From an uncultured Flavobacteriales bacterium (GTDB lineage: Bacteria; Bacteroidota; Bacteroidia; Flavobacteriales_D; Crocinitomicaceae): 64,000 bases of DNA. Below the pieces are notes generated by a model that worked only from the letters and a program-made list of their open reading frames with translations, searched no databases and was not told where the DNA came from. Each line of letters begins with the position of its first letter. Position 1 is the first letter of the stretch. The stretch is from assembly GCA_913046365.1 (NCBI GenBank), contig CAJWRM010000005.1, forward strand, positions 1 to 64,000. The letters run 5' to 3'. Positions 46,032-54,649 of the stretch are shown in pieces. Position numbers and translations under genes: made by a program.

Positions 46032-46106
46032 AATTTTGTTTAACCTTTTACTTGTTTTGTTAAACATTTTTTGTTTACATTTACAGTGAAAACATTAAAC
46101 AAAATA
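46032..46106 (+). promoter_or_regulatory. Promoter with repeated operator elements before the ECF sigma gene
   Basis: Four copies of a 12-base element: TTTTGTTTAACC (46035), TTTTGTTAAACA (46056), TTTTGTTTACAT (46070) and the inverted ATTAAACAAAAT (46095). The first overlaps an exact TAATTTTG box (46032-46039). A second possible promoter is TTG at 46053 with TACATTTA at 46077-46084. The arrangement suggests repeated binding of one regulator across the promoter of the photoprotection operon. The regulator itself is not in the window. Confidence 0.55.
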
Positions 46107-46108
46107 TT

Positions 46109-46621
46109 ATGTCGACCATCGAATTTAATGAAGCACTAATGGATATTGAGAATAACCTCAAATCATTTGCCCTGAGTTTTACAAGAAACATGGAGGATGC
46201 AAAAGACCTAACGCAAGACACCATGTTGAAGGCTATAAACTACAAAACCTATTATACGCCTCAAACAAATTTCAAAGCCTGGGTATTCACCATTATGAGA
46301 AACATTTTCATCAACCAATACCGTCGGAAAGTAAAATCAGGAACAATCTTCGATAACTCAAAAGAATTGTATTTGATTACTAATAGTAAGGGCCATGAGC
46401 AAACACCAGTTTCGCAAATTGCCACAAAAGATATCGAAGAAAAAATAGATAGCTTAAGTTCCGAGTATAAAGATCCGTTTGTACTGCATTTTAAAGGTTT
46501 TAAATACAAAGAGATAGCTGATCAATTAAATATTCCTATAGGAACAGTTAAAAGTAGAATATTCATTGCACGAAAAAAATTGATAGATTTACTTCCTGAT
46601 TACTCTTATACCTTAAATTAG
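46109..46621 (+). CDS. ECF RNA polymerase sigma factor
   Basis: 170 residues. Region 2: 'LKSFALSFTRNMEDAKDLTQ' and 'FKAWVFTIMRNIFINQYRR'. Region 4: 'FKYKEIADQLNIPIGTVKSR'. No anti-sigma gene follows, unlike most ECF systems; instead the phytoene desaturase gene starts 3 bases after the stop. This placement suggests the sigma factor directs its own operon and perhaps other photo-oxidative stress genes, with control through its promoter repeats rather than through an anti-sigma factor. Confidence 0.92.
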   Translation: MSTIEFNEALMDIENNLKSFALSFTRNMEDAKDLTQDTMLKAINYKTYYTPQTNFKAWVFTIMRNIFINQYRRKVKSGTIFDNSKELYLITNSKGHEQTPVSQIATKDIEEKIDSLSSEYKDPFVLHFKGFKYKEIADQLNIPIGTVKSRIFIARKKLIDLLPDYSYTLN

Positions 46622-46624
46622 GAA

Positions 46625-48094
46625 ATGTCGCTTAAAGTTATTGTTATTGGTTCTGGTGTATCTAGCCTTTCTTCTGCCTCCTTTTTAGCTAAGGAAGGAC
46701 ATGATGTAACGATAATTGAAAAAAACGATCAAATCGGTGGTCGTGCTCGAAAGTTTAGCAAAGAAGGATTTACATTCGATATGGGTCCAAGCTGGTATTG
46801 GATGCCAGATGTGTTTGAAGATTTCTATAATAAGTTTAATCACACTACGAGTGATTTTTACAACCTTAAACGTTTAGATCCGTCATACAGAGTTTATTGG
46901 AAGGACGCGACGCACACAGATGTTCCTGCCAACATGAAAGCGTTGGAGGAATGGTTCGAGGAAAATGAAAAGGGGAGCGCCTTAAAATTAAGAGCCTTCT
47001 TAAAAGATGCAGAGGTCAAATATCAGGTTGGTATGCAGGATTTGGTTTACAAACCAAGCATGAGCGTCTTTGAATTTGCAAACAAAAAAGTGCTAAAAGG
47101 ATTGCTGAGTATGAATCTTTTTTCATCTTTCGGAAAATTCATCAGAAGTTATTTCTCGAATGAAAAAATAATTGGCCTTCTTGAATTTCCCGTTTTATTT
47201 TTGGGTGCTATGCCCAATGAGACTCCCGCACTATACTCTCTTATGAACTATGCGGATATTAAACTAGGAACATGGTATCCTGAAGGAGGTATGCATAAAT
47301 TTATAGAGGCCTTCGAAAAAATTGCGTTGGAAAATAAAGTAAAATTCATAACTGGTGAAGAAGTAATTTCATTTGATAAAGAGAATCGAAAAATAAAAAG
47401 TGTAGTTACAACGAAAGGAAAATACTCAGCAGACATCATCATATCAGGGGCAGACTATCAGCATACTGACAAAAAATTGTTAAATGGTCATGCCAATTAT
47501 TCCCAAAAATATTGGGACAAACGCGTTATGGCGCCTTCTTGCCTTTTATTTTATGTAGGTATAGATAAAAAATTAAAGGACGTACAACACCACAATCTTT
47601 TCTTTGATGAATCCTTAGAGCAGCACGGTATAGAAATTTACAAAGATCCAAAATGGCCAAGCGCCCCTCTGTTTTACGTTTGTGCTCCATCCATTACGGA
47701 TGCAAGTGTGGCTCCAGAGGGAAGTGAAAACTTATTTTTCCTTATTCCCATAGCTCCAAATTTAGACGACAGCGAGGAAACCAGAGAAAAATATTTCAAT
47801 ATTTTACTCAAACGATTCAAGGAAAAAACGGGCAACGATATTGCCAGTAACATCGTATATAAAAAGAGTTTTTGCATTGAAGATTTTAAAAATGACTACA
47901 ATGCATTTAAAGGAAATGCATACGGATTGGCCAATACTTTGCGGCAAACTGCTATCTTAAAGCCGTCATTGAGAAATAAAAATTTAGATAACTTCTATTA
48001 CACCGGTCAATTGACCGTACCTGGACCTGGAGTTCCGCCCTCCATTGTTTCGGGAGAAGTTGTCGCAAAATACGTACTTAAAAACCATTCATAG
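46625..48094 (+). CDS. crtI: Phytoene desaturase
   Basis: 489 residues, membrane-associated FAD enzyme that introduces double bonds into phytoene to give lycopene or neurosporene. The dinucleotide fold is 'VIVIGSGVSSLSSASFLAKE', with Ser instead of the third Gly of GxGxxG, a variation I know from Bacteroidota CrtI. 'FTFDMGPSWYWMPDVFE' and the C-terminal CrtI signature 'LTVPGPGVPPSIVSGEVVAK' are present. The carotenoid is likely made into a yellow-orange pigment, but the cyclase and hydroxylase genes are outside the window. Confidence 0.94.
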   Translation: MSLKVIVIGSGVSSLSSASFLAKEGHDVTIIEKNDQIGGRARKFSKEGFTFDMGPSWYWMPDVFEDFYNKFNHTTSDFYNLKRLDPSYRVYWKDATHTDVPANMKALEEWFEENEKGSALKLRAFLKDAEVKYQVGMQDLVYKPSMSVFEFANKKVLKGLLSMNLFSSFGKFIRSYFSNEKIIGLLEFPVLFLGAMPNETPALYSLMNYADIKLGTWYPEGGMHKFIEAFEKIALENKVKFITGEEVISFDKENRKIKSVVTTKGKYSADIIISGADYQHTDKKLLNGHANYSQKYWDKRVMAPSCLLFYVGIDKKLKDVQHHNLFFDESLEQHGIEIYKDPKWPSAPLFYVCAPSITDASVAPEGSENLFFLIPIAPNLDDSEETREKYFNILLKRFKEKTGNDIASNIVYKKSFCIEDFKNDYNAFKGNAYGLANTLRQTAILKPSLRNKNLDNFYYTGQLTVPGPGVPPSIVSGEVVAKYVLKNHS

Positions 48095-48095
48095 G

Positions 48096-48932
48096 ATGAA
48101 AGCTATATTTGATAATTTAAGCCAAGACATGAGTAAAATGACGACACGTCGTTATAGCACTTCATTTTCGTTGGGAATTCGTTTTTTAAACAAAGAGTTA
48201 CACAGACCCATATATTCAATCTATGGTTTCGTTCGTTTTGCGGATGAAATTGTTGATTCATTTGATGGTTATGATAAAGAAATTCTATTAGCGGAATTTA
48301 AAAAAGATACTTATGACGCTATAGAAAAGGGAATCTCACTGAATCCTATTTTAAATTCCTTTCAATGGGCAGTGAATAAATATAGGGTTCCATTAGACCT
48401 CATTGAAACCTTCATGAATTCCATGGAAATGGATCTAGATAAAAAGGTTTATGACAAGGATACTTATGAGAAATATATTTTAGGTTCGGCAGAGGTAGTG
48501 GGTTTAATGTGTTTAAAAATATTTGTCAGTGGAGAGGATAGCGAATACCAAAGATTGAAAATGAATGCCATGAAGCTTGGGTCTGCATTCCAAAAAATTA
48601 ATTTCCTTCGGGATTTAAATGATGACTTTAACGAGTTGGGTAGAACCTATTTTCCTGGAATCAATATGAATGATTTCAATAATATCGTCAAAAAAGAAAT
48701 TGAAGCAGATATAGAAAAGGACTTCAGACTGGGATATGAAGGTATTCTCATGCTTCCAAAAAGAGCGAGATTTGGTGTTTATATGGCTTATAAATATTAT
48801 TTCAAGCTATTTAAGAAAATTAAAAGAACAAAAGCCGAAAGAATTCTAGAAGAAAGAGTGCGTATACCAAACCGCAAAAAAGCCAGGATTCTTGTTACAT
48901 CATACGTAAGGCACAATCTCAACATATTATAG
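48096..48932 (+). CDS. crtB: Phytoene synthase
   Basis: 278 residues from the ATG at 48096, one base after the crtI stop; a longer reading begins inside crtI. It condenses two geranylgeranyl diphosphates to phytoene. The two Asp-rich motifs are 'FADEIVDSF' and 'FLRDLNDDFNELGRTYFP'. 'RYSTSFSLGIRFLNKELHRP' is the typical start of squalene/phytoene synthases in Bacteroidota. Confidence 0.94.
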   Translation: MKAIFDNLSQDMSKMTTRRYSTSFSLGIRFLNKELHRPIYSIYGFVRFADEIVDSFDGYDKEILLAEFKKDTYDAIEKGISLNPILNSFQWAVNKYRVPLDLIETFMNSMEMDLDKKVYDKDTYEKYILGSAEVVGLMCLKIFVSGEDSEYQRLKMNAMKLGSAFQKINFLRDLNDDFNELGRTYFPGINMNDFNNIVKKEIEADIEKDFRLGYEGILMLPKRARFGVYMAYKYYFKLFKKIKRTKAERILEERVRIPNRKKARILVTSYVRHNLNIL

Positions 48933-48933
48933 C

Positions 48934-49452
48934 ATGATTGAAGTGCAATTGGTTGACAATCAAGACAACCCAATAGGGGCTATGGAAAAAATGCTGGCCC
49001 ATGAGAAAGGCGAGCTTCACAGAGCACTCTCGGTGCTTATTGTGAATTCAAAAAATGAAATACTGTTGCAAAGAAGAGCGCTTGGGAAATATCATTCACC
49101 GGGCCTTTGGACAAACACATGTTGTAGTCACCCTTATCCAGGGGAGGATTCTCTAGAAGCGGCTAACAGAAGACTCAAAGAAGAAATGGGAATGTCCGCA
49201 GATTTAGAATTTGCGTTTAAATTCCAATACAAATGTGACTTTGACAACGGTTTGATTGAGCATGAGTTAGACCATGTTTTTGTTGGTAAAACAGACGATA
49301 CACCACACATTAATACAGATGAAGCGATGGCTTTTTCATGGATGTCAATTGATGATCTTGAAGCAAACATGCAAAAATCACCAGATGACTATACCTTTTG
49401 GTTTAAGCTCATCATTCAGCAATATAGGAAATCACTTAAAGCTTATTTCTAA
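48934..49452 (+). CDS. idi: Isopentenyl-diphosphate delta-isomerase, type 1
   Basis: 172 residues, Nudix fold. It interconverts isopentenyl and dimethylallyl diphosphate and so feeds carotenoid precursors. 'HRALSVLIVNSKNEILLQRR', 'LWTNTCCSHPYPGED' (catalytic Cys) and 'EAANRRLKEEMGM' (Nudix-like helix), plus 'LIEHELDHVFVG', are all present. One base after crtB; its stop codon overlaps the next start (TAATG). Confidence 0.95.
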   Translation: MIEVQLVDNQDNPIGAMEKMLAHEKGELHRALSVLIVNSKNEILLQRRALGKYHSPGLWTNTCCSHPYPGEDSLEAANRRLKEEMGMSADLEFAFKFQYKCDFDNGLIEHELDHVFVGKTDDTPHINTDEAMAFSWMSIDDLEANMQKSPDDYTFWFKLIIQQYRKSLKAYF

Positions 49453-49856
49453 TGAAAGTATGTAGAAAGGCCAGCTTTAACGCTGCGCATAGACTTTATC
49501 GTCCAGATTGGTCTGATGAAAAAAATGATGAAGTTTTTGGAAAATGTAATAATTACAATTTCCATGGACACAATTACAAACTGGAGGTTTGGATTGATGG
49601 ACCAATTGATCCAGAAACAGGATATGTCATAGACCTTAAGATTTTAAAAGGAATAATCAATGATGAGGTTATTGAACGATTCGATCATCGTAACCTTAAT
49701 GAGGACTGTCCGGAGTTTAAAAACCTTATTCCTACTGCGGAACATATTAGCATGGTTTGTTATGATTTACTTAGAGCAAAGCTCGAGCAAAAATTTGATC
49801 TATCTGTTAAGCTATGGGAAACTGAAAATAACGTAGTCGTCTACGAGGGCATCTAA
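49452..49856 (+). CDS. 6-Carboxytetrahydropterin synthase / PTPS family protein
   Basis: 134 residues. Zinc histidines are in 'NAAHRLYRP' and 'NFHGHNYKLEV'. The catalytic cysteine is in 'FGKCNNYNFHGHN'. The C-terminal glutamate is in 'LWETENNVVVYEG', so the active site looks complete. QueD-type members make 6-carboxytetrahydropterin for queuosine; PTPS-type members make 6-pyruvoyltetrahydropterin. Its place between idi and a flavin reductase next to photolyase raises the alternative that it serves a pterin made for photoprotection. No other queuosine gene is nearby. Confidence 0.88.
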   Translation: MKVCRKASFNAAHRLYRPDWSDEKNDEVFGKCNNYNFHGHNYKLEVWIDGPIDPETGYVIDLKILKGIINDEVIERFDHRNLNEDCPEFKNLIPTAEHISMVCYDLLRAKLEQKFDLSVKLWETENNVVVYEGI

Positions 49857-49867
49857 ATTACTGAGCA

Positions 49868-50491
49868 ATGACTCATAAGTTAGAGACAATCAAGGCAGAA
49901 GAATTTAAAGAACTCGATAGGCACAAATTCACTACATTTTTTAATGCACTTTCAGGTGCGAAACCAGGATATCTAATTGGTTCTGGTGAGGGAGAGGATG
50001 AAAACTTAGCCATTTTCAATTCGATTATACACATTGGAGCAAACCCGCCTTTACTCGGATTTATTCAGAGGCCCACAACAGTGGACAGACATACTTATCA
50101 GAATATTCTAAAATACAAGCATTATAGCTTCAATCTAATCACTGAAGATTTTTTTGAAGAAGCACACCAAACCTCCGCGCGATACACAAAAGGGATAAAC
50201 GAATTTAAAGAGGTCGGACTAACGGCTATATATAAAGAAAAAACAAGGTGTCCCTTTGTTGCAGAATCACCCCTTCATATTACACTTGAACTGCATGATG
50301 ACATGGAGATTAAATCAAACAAAACGCGATTAATTATTGGAAAAGTTATCTCAGTTTCACAGCCCGAATCATTGGATGAAAATAAATATAGACTCAACTT
50401 TCAAGTGCTAAAAGGCATGAATATCTCGGGTCTTACTGATTACTATACACTAACCAAGGTTAAGTCCTTAAATTACGCAAAACCAAAGTAA
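49868..50491 (+). CDS. Flavin reductase-like, FMN-binding split-barrel protein
   Basis: 207 residues. The split-barrel flavin reductase family is indicated by 'NLAIFNSIIHIGANPPLLGF', 'VDRHTYQNILKYKHYSFNLI' and 'AHQTSARYTKGINEFKEVGL'. Members bind FMN and reduce free flavins or supply reduced flavin to partner enzymes. Here a role in keeping photolyase FAD reduced, or in pigment modification, is possible but unproven. 11 bases after the pterin gene and 3 before the photolyase gene. Confidence 0.83.
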   Translation: MTHKLETIKAEEFKELDRHKFTTFFNALSGAKPGYLIGSGEGEDENLAIFNSIIHIGANPPLLGFIQRPTTVDRHTYQNILKYKHYSFNLITEDFFEEAHQTSARYTKGINEFKEVGLTAIYKEKTRCPFVAESPLHITLELHDDMEIKSNKTRLIIGKVISVSQPESLDENKYRLNFQVLKGMNISGLTDYYTLTKVKSLNYAKPK

Positions 50492-50494
50492 AGT

Positions 50495-51802
50495 ATGGAA
50501 CCTAAAAATGCACTATTTTGGCATAGACGAGACATCAGAATAGTTGATAATTCAGGATTACACAAAGCCTTAATAGAATCCGATGCGGTCATTCCTGTGT
50601 TTATTTTCGACACCTTCATTCTTGACAAGCTAACGGAAAAAGATGCTAGAGTATCGTTCATACACCATGAAATTTCTCAACTCAAAAAAGCATATCAAGA
50701 GCTAGGCTCTGACCTCATTGTTGCATATGGTGATCCAAAATTGCTTATTCCTAAATTGGCTGAAGAACACAAAGCCTCTTTCGTATATACCAATCGAGAT
50801 TATGAACCATATGCAAGGTCAAGAGACTCGTATTTATATACCAAGCTAAAGGAAAATAATATTTCATTCCTCGGTGCAAAAGACCACGTCGTATTTGAAA
50901 AAGAAGAAGTATTGAAAGCGGACGGTCTCCCGTATACAGTCTTCACACCATATTCTCGGAAGTGGAAAGCTTATTTTGATGAAAATTACACCGCCTCCTA
51001 CCCTAGTGAAAAAAATACCGCTTCCCTTTTTAAATGCGAAACGATTCAGAATCTTATCCCTTTAAAGGATATGGGATTTGTTGAAAATAAGATGAGTTTC
51101 CCTAAGAAGACACTTGAGTCGCAAACAATAAATAATTATCAAGAGAAAAGAAATTTCCCTGCAGCCAACGGAACCTCACTTCTTAGTATTCATCTACGAT
51201 TTGGTACAATTAGCATTCGCTCACTAGTCAATAAGAGTCTAAGTATGAGCGAAACTTACCTTAATGAGCTTATTTGGAGAGACTTCTACCAAATGATTCT
51301 TTTTCATTTTCCACATACTGCTGAAAATGCCTTTAGAAAGAAATATGACTTAATTGAATGGGAAAGAAACATGGACAACTTTGAGCTATGGTGTCAAGGT
51401 AAAACAGGATACCCAATAGTCGATGCAGGTATGAGAGAACTCAATGAAACGGGATTTATGCATAATCGAGTACGTATGATTGTGGCTTCTTTTTTCACTA
51501 AGCATTTACTCTTAGACTGGAGACTTGGGGCTGCATATTTCGCCGAAAAACTTCTTGACTTTGATTTGGCGAGCAACACAGGAGGTTGGCAATGGGCGGC
51601 CGGTTGTGGTTGTGATGCCGCACCCTACTTCAGGATTTTCAACCCAACAACTCAGCAGCAAAAATTTGATAAAGATTTTAAATATATTAAAAAATGGGTT
51701 CCGGAGTTTGGGACAAAAAAATACCCTGAACCAATCGTTGAACATAAATTTGCAAGAGAAAGAGCATTACACCGGTATAAAAAAGGCCTAGGTAAATTAT
51801 GA
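50495..51802 (+). CDS. phrB: Deoxyribodipyrimidine photolyase (class I CPD type)
   Basis: 435 residues. Photoreactivates UV-induced pyrimidine dimers. N-terminal Rossmann antenna domain ('ALFWHRRDIRIVDNSGLHKA', ~1-130). The helical FAD domain carries 'LSIHLRFGTISIRSLV', 'LNELIWRDFYQMILFHFP', 'GKTGYPIVDAGMRELNETGF', 'MHNRVRMIVASFFTKHLL' and 'GGWQWAAGCGCDAAPYFRIF'. These agree with class I CPD photolyases rather than DASH cryptochromes. It is somewhat shorter than E. coli Phr (472). The antenna cofactor cannot be read off; the neighbouring pterin synthase makes a folate or pterin antenna thinkable. Overlaps the peroxiredoxin gene by 4 bases. Confidence 0.94.
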   Translation: MEPKNALFWHRRDIRIVDNSGLHKALIESDAVIPVFIFDTFILDKLTEKDARVSFIHHEISQLKKAYQELGSDLIVAYGDPKLLIPKLAEEHKASFVYTNRDYEPYARSRDSYLYTKLKENNISFLGAKDHVVFEKEEVLKADGLPYTVFTPYSRKWKAYFDENYTASYPSEKNTASLFKCETIQNLIPLKDMGFVENKMSFPKKTLESQTINNYQEKRNFPAANGTSLLSIHLRFGTISIRSLVNKSLSMSETYLNELIWRDFYQMILFHFPHTAENAFRKKYDLIEWERNMDNFELWCQGKTGYPIVDAGMRELNETGFMHNRVRMIVASFFTKHLLLDWRLGAAYFAEKLLDFDLASNTGGWQWAAGCGCDAAPYFRIFNPTTQQQKFDKDFKYIKKWVPEFGTKKYPEPIVEHKFARERALHRYKKGLGKL

Positions 51803-52269
51803 AAATAGGAGAGCCATGTCCGAAAATAGATTTTAACAATCAGTACGGGAAGCCTATACCATTCGGTGACATGATAGGCAGCAAAAATATTGTCTTCTTT
51901 TTTTATCCAAAAAATTTTACGCCTGGATGTACTAAAGAGGCCTGCGTATTTCGAGACAGCTATGCGGAATTTCAGCACCACGACTGTGAGGTTATTGGCG
52001 TTTCATCAGATTCGGAAAAATCTCACTTGTCTTTTTCAAATGCATTCAATCTGAATTATCATTTAATTGCAGATCGAAATGAATCGCTTCGAGCATTATT
52101 CAACGTACCTAAAAATTTATTTGGTCTTATTCCTGGGAGGGTGACATTCATATTCGATAAAAAAGGAATATGCATTGGCTTGTTCAACTCAATGATCAAT
52201 TCCCAGGGTCATATACGCTATGCAATAAAATGCCTTAAAAAGGCCAATAAATCAAAAGAATACAAATAG
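51799..52269 (+). CDS. Peroxiredoxin (BCP/PrxQ type)
   Basis: 156 residues. The peroxidatic cysteine is C44 in 'FYPKNFTPGCTKEACVFRD', with the resolving cysteine C49 five residues later, as in PrxQ/BCP enzymes. It reduces H2O2 and lipid hydroperoxides using thioredoxin. Last gene of the ECF sigma-carotenoid-photolyase operon, overlapping phrB by 4 bases, which supports the operon's role in photo-oxidative stress. Confidence 0.92.
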   Translation: MKIGEPCPKIDFNNQYGKPIPFGDMIGSKNIVFFFYPKNFTPGCTKEACVFRDSYAEFQHHDCEVIGVSSDSEKSHLSFSNAFNLNYHLIADRNESLRALFNVPKNLFGLIPGRVTFIFDKKGICIGLFNSMINSQGHIRYAIKCLKKANKSKEYK

Positions 52270-52270
52270 A

Positions 52271-53413
52271 TTATCCCTTCAGAACACCTCGAGATATTAC
52301 AATCTTTTGGACCTCAGATGTTCCTTCATAAATTTGGGTGATTTTTGCGTCTCGCATTAACCTTTCGACATGATATTCTTTCACAAACCCGTATCCTCCA
52401 TGAATTTGAACTGCCTCAACAGTCTGTTCCATAGCTACTTTCGAAGCGTAAAGCTTCGCCATAGCACTTGATTGATCGAAATTTTTACCTTGATCTTTGT
52501 CTATTGCTGACTTATAAACCAATAATCTTGCTGCTTCAACCTCAGTGGCCATGTCAGCAAGCTTAAATGCAATTGCCTGATGCTTATATATTTCTTTACC
52601 GAATGCTTTTCTTTCCTTTGAGTATGCTGTGGATAGTTCAAGTCCACCAGCCGCAATTCCAAGCGCTTGCGCCGCAATACCGATTCGGCCACCGGAAAGC
52701 ACCTTCATCGCAAAGGTAAAGCCAAATCCATCTTCACCGATTCTATTTTCTTTCGGAACTTTTACGTCATTAAATAAAAGGGTATGTGTATCACTACCTC
52801 TAATACCTAATTTATCTTCTTTCGCTCCTACAAGAAATCCTTCCGTACCTCTTTCAACGATAAAAGCATTTATTCCTTTATGTCCCGCCTCAACGTTGGT
52901 CTGTGCAATAACTATATATGTACTAGCAGTTGAACCATTTGTAATCCAATTTTTTGTACCGTTTAATAAATAATGGTCTCCCATATCTATGGCGCTTGTC
53001 TTTTGAGATGTGGCATCGGAACCTGCTTCAGGTTCAGACAAACAGAAAGCCCCAATCTTTTGACCCGACGCCAAAGGAATCAAATATTTTTGTTTTTGTG
53101 CTTCAGTTCCAAACTTTTCAATACCCCAGCAAACCAAAGAATTGTTTACGGACATGCATACAGAAGTTGAGGCATCTACCTTTGAGATCTCCTCCATTGC
53201 CAAAACATATGAAAGCGTATCCATACCGCTACCCCCATATTCTGGAGAAACCATCATACCCATAAAACCTAGCTCACCAAGCTCCTTAATCTGAGCTGCA
53301 GGGAACTCTTGCTTATTGTCCCTTTCGATTACTCCGGGCTTTAAAACGTTTTGAGCAAAATCTCTTGCTGCTTCTTTAACGGCTAGATGCTCTTCAGATA
53401 ACTCAAAATTCAT
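52271..53413 (-). CDS. Acyl-CoA dehydrogenase
   Basis: 380 residues, standard for short- and branched-chain acyl-CoA dehydrogenases. FAD-dependent alpha,beta-dehydrogenation of an acyl-CoA. 'GAFCLSEPEAGSDATSQKT' and 'QIHGGYGFVKEYHVERLMRD' are the two signature segments; the catalytic Glu is in 'IYEGTSEVQKIV'. It probably acts on butyryl-, isovaleryl- or similar CoA in amino-acid or fatty-acid breakdown. Convergent with the photoprotection operon, separated by 1 base, and divergent from anmK. Confidence 0.93.
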   Translation of the reverse strand: MNFELSEEHLAVKEAARDFAQNVLKPGVIERDNKQEFPAAQIKELGELGFMGMMVSPEYGGSGMDTLSYVLAMEEISKVDASTSVCMSVNNSLVCWGIEKFGTEAQKQKYLIPLASGQKIGAFCLSEPEAGSDATSQKTSAIDMGDHYLLNGTKNWITNGSTASTYIVIAQTNVEAGHKGINAFIVERGTEGFLVGAKEDKLGIRGSDTHTLLFNDVKVPKENRIGEDGFGFTFAMKVLSGGRIGIAAQALGIAAGGLELSTAYSKERKAFGKEIYKHQAIAFKLADMATEVEAARLLVYKSAIDKDQGKNFDQSSAMAKLYASKVAMEQTVEAVQIHGGYGFVKEYHVERLMRDAKITQIYEGTSEVQKIVISRGVLKG

Positions 53414-53430
53414 ATTGGTAAAATTTAATT

Positions 53431-53438
53431 TATTTTTG
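53431..53438 (+). promoter_or_regulatory. Promoter -7 box for anmK
   Basis: TATTTTTG, exact to TAnnTTTG, 38 bases before the first ATG of anmK, in the 63-base divergent gap with the acyl-CoA dehydrogenase gene. No well-spaced -33 TTG. Confidence 0.5.
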
Positions 53439-53476
53439 ACAAAAATACTTAATTCTAAGGGGAAAATAAAAAGCTC

Positions 53477-54571
53477 ATGATGATAAAAAAAATGATAGGT
53501 CTAATGAGTGGTACTTCTCTAGACGGGCTAGATATAGTCCATGTTAAATTCGAGGAAAAGGAAGGCGAAGTTGACTATGCAATCATTTGTAGCAACACTA
53601 TAAGCTATCCTTCTGATTTAGAAGAAGCTATCAAAAAATCACATAAGCTGAAAATTGATGAAGTACAAATTTTAGATAAAGCAATTGGTCTATTTTTCGC
53701 AGAACAAATCAACTCTTTTATTGAGCAAAATAAACTTGATCAAAATAACATTGATGCGATTGCTTCGCACGGTCAAACAATATTACATCAGCCTGAAAAT
53801 GGTTTTACTTTACAATTGGGTTGTGGAAGTACGATTGCCTATCATACCGGAATTCCGGTTATCAATGATTTTAGATCTTTAGATATTATTGCAGGAGGAC
53901 AGGGAGCTCCTTTGGTTCCCATAGGGGATTTTAATCTATTTAATGGCAGCGCCGAGGCCTTTGTGAACTTAGGAGGATTTTGCAACATTAGCTTCAAGAA
54001 TCCTAAAAACGAGATAAAAGCTTTTGATATTTGCCCATGTAATTTGCCTTTAAACAAGTTTGCAGAACTATTAAACGCGGCTTACGATAAAAATGGTGCT
54101 TTTGCACAAGCAGGAGAATTAAACGAATCGCTTTTACAAAAACTTAACGAGCTAGAGTATTATACTAAAAATGCACCTAAGTCATTGGGTACTGAATGGC
54201 TAGACAAAAACTTTTATCCCCGAATATCTAGGGATCTCAATCCCAATAATATTTTAAGGACACTTTCCAAGCATATCTCGACTCAGATTATTGCCACGCT
54301 TAATTATCATAAAATTGATTCAGTATTTTTTACCGGTGGAGGCGCAAAGAATAAATTCCTAATGAATGAACTTCAAAAAAATTACCCGGGAAAAATCATT
54401 GTTCCAGATCATAAAATAATTGATTTTAAAGAGGCATTGATTTTCGCATTTCTAGGTTATTGTTACCTATTGAATCGTGCAACAACAATTCAAACCGTTA
54501 CAGGATCTGCTCTTTCACTTAGCACCGGTGTATATCACAAACCAGGATATCCTACTTATCCACAACCCTAA
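53477..54571 (+). CDS. anmK: Anhydro-N-acetylmuramic acid kinase
   Basis: 364 residues. Phosphorylates and hydrates 1,6-anhydro-MurNAc to MurNAc-6-P in peptidoglycan recycling. 'IGLMSGTSLDGLDIVHV' (phosphate loop), 'DAIASHGQTILHQPENG', 'INDFRSLDIIAGGQGAPLVP' and 'FTGGGAKNKFLMNEL' are family motifs. The two starting Met codons (ATG ATG at 53477 and 53480) are equally possible. Monocistronic by position. Confidence 0.94.
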   Translation: MMIKKMIGLMSGTSLDGLDIVHVKFEEKEGEVDYAIICSNTISYPSDLEEAIKKSHKLKIDEVQILDKAIGLFFAEQINSFIEQNKLDQNNIDAIASHGQTILHQPENGFTLQLGCGSTIAYHTGIPVINDFRSLDIIAGGQGAPLVPIGDFNLFNGSAEAFVNLGGFCNISFKNPKNEIKAFDICPCNLPLNKFAELLNAAYDKNGAFAQAGELNESLLQKLNELEYYTKNAPKSLGTEWLDKNFYPRISRDLNPNNILRTLSKHISTQIIATLNYHKIDSVFFTGGGAKNKFLMNELQKNYPGKIIVPDHKIIDFKEALIFAFLGYCYLLNRATTIQTVTGSALSLSTGVYHKPGYPTYPQP

Positions 54572-54616
54572 TGAAGCTAATTGAAAAAAAATCAATCGTT
54601 TGCATTGGGGATTTGT

Positions 54617-54624
54617 TATTTTTG
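54617..54624 (+). promoter_or_regulatory. Promoter -7 box for the Glu/Leu-type dehydrogenase-nhaD genes
   Basis: TATTTTTG, exact to TAnnTTTG, 25 bases before the ATG at 54650. A TTTG at 54599 is closer (14 bases) than normal. Confidence 0.5.
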
Positions 54625-54649
54625 TTCACAATTTGAATGAAACTTACTA

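Noticed and set aside
46625-48094. Loss of the third Gly in the CrtI FAD motif as a sign of inactivity
   Set aside because: The GSGxSSL form is familiar in Bacteroidota CrtI, and the rest of the enzyme is intact.
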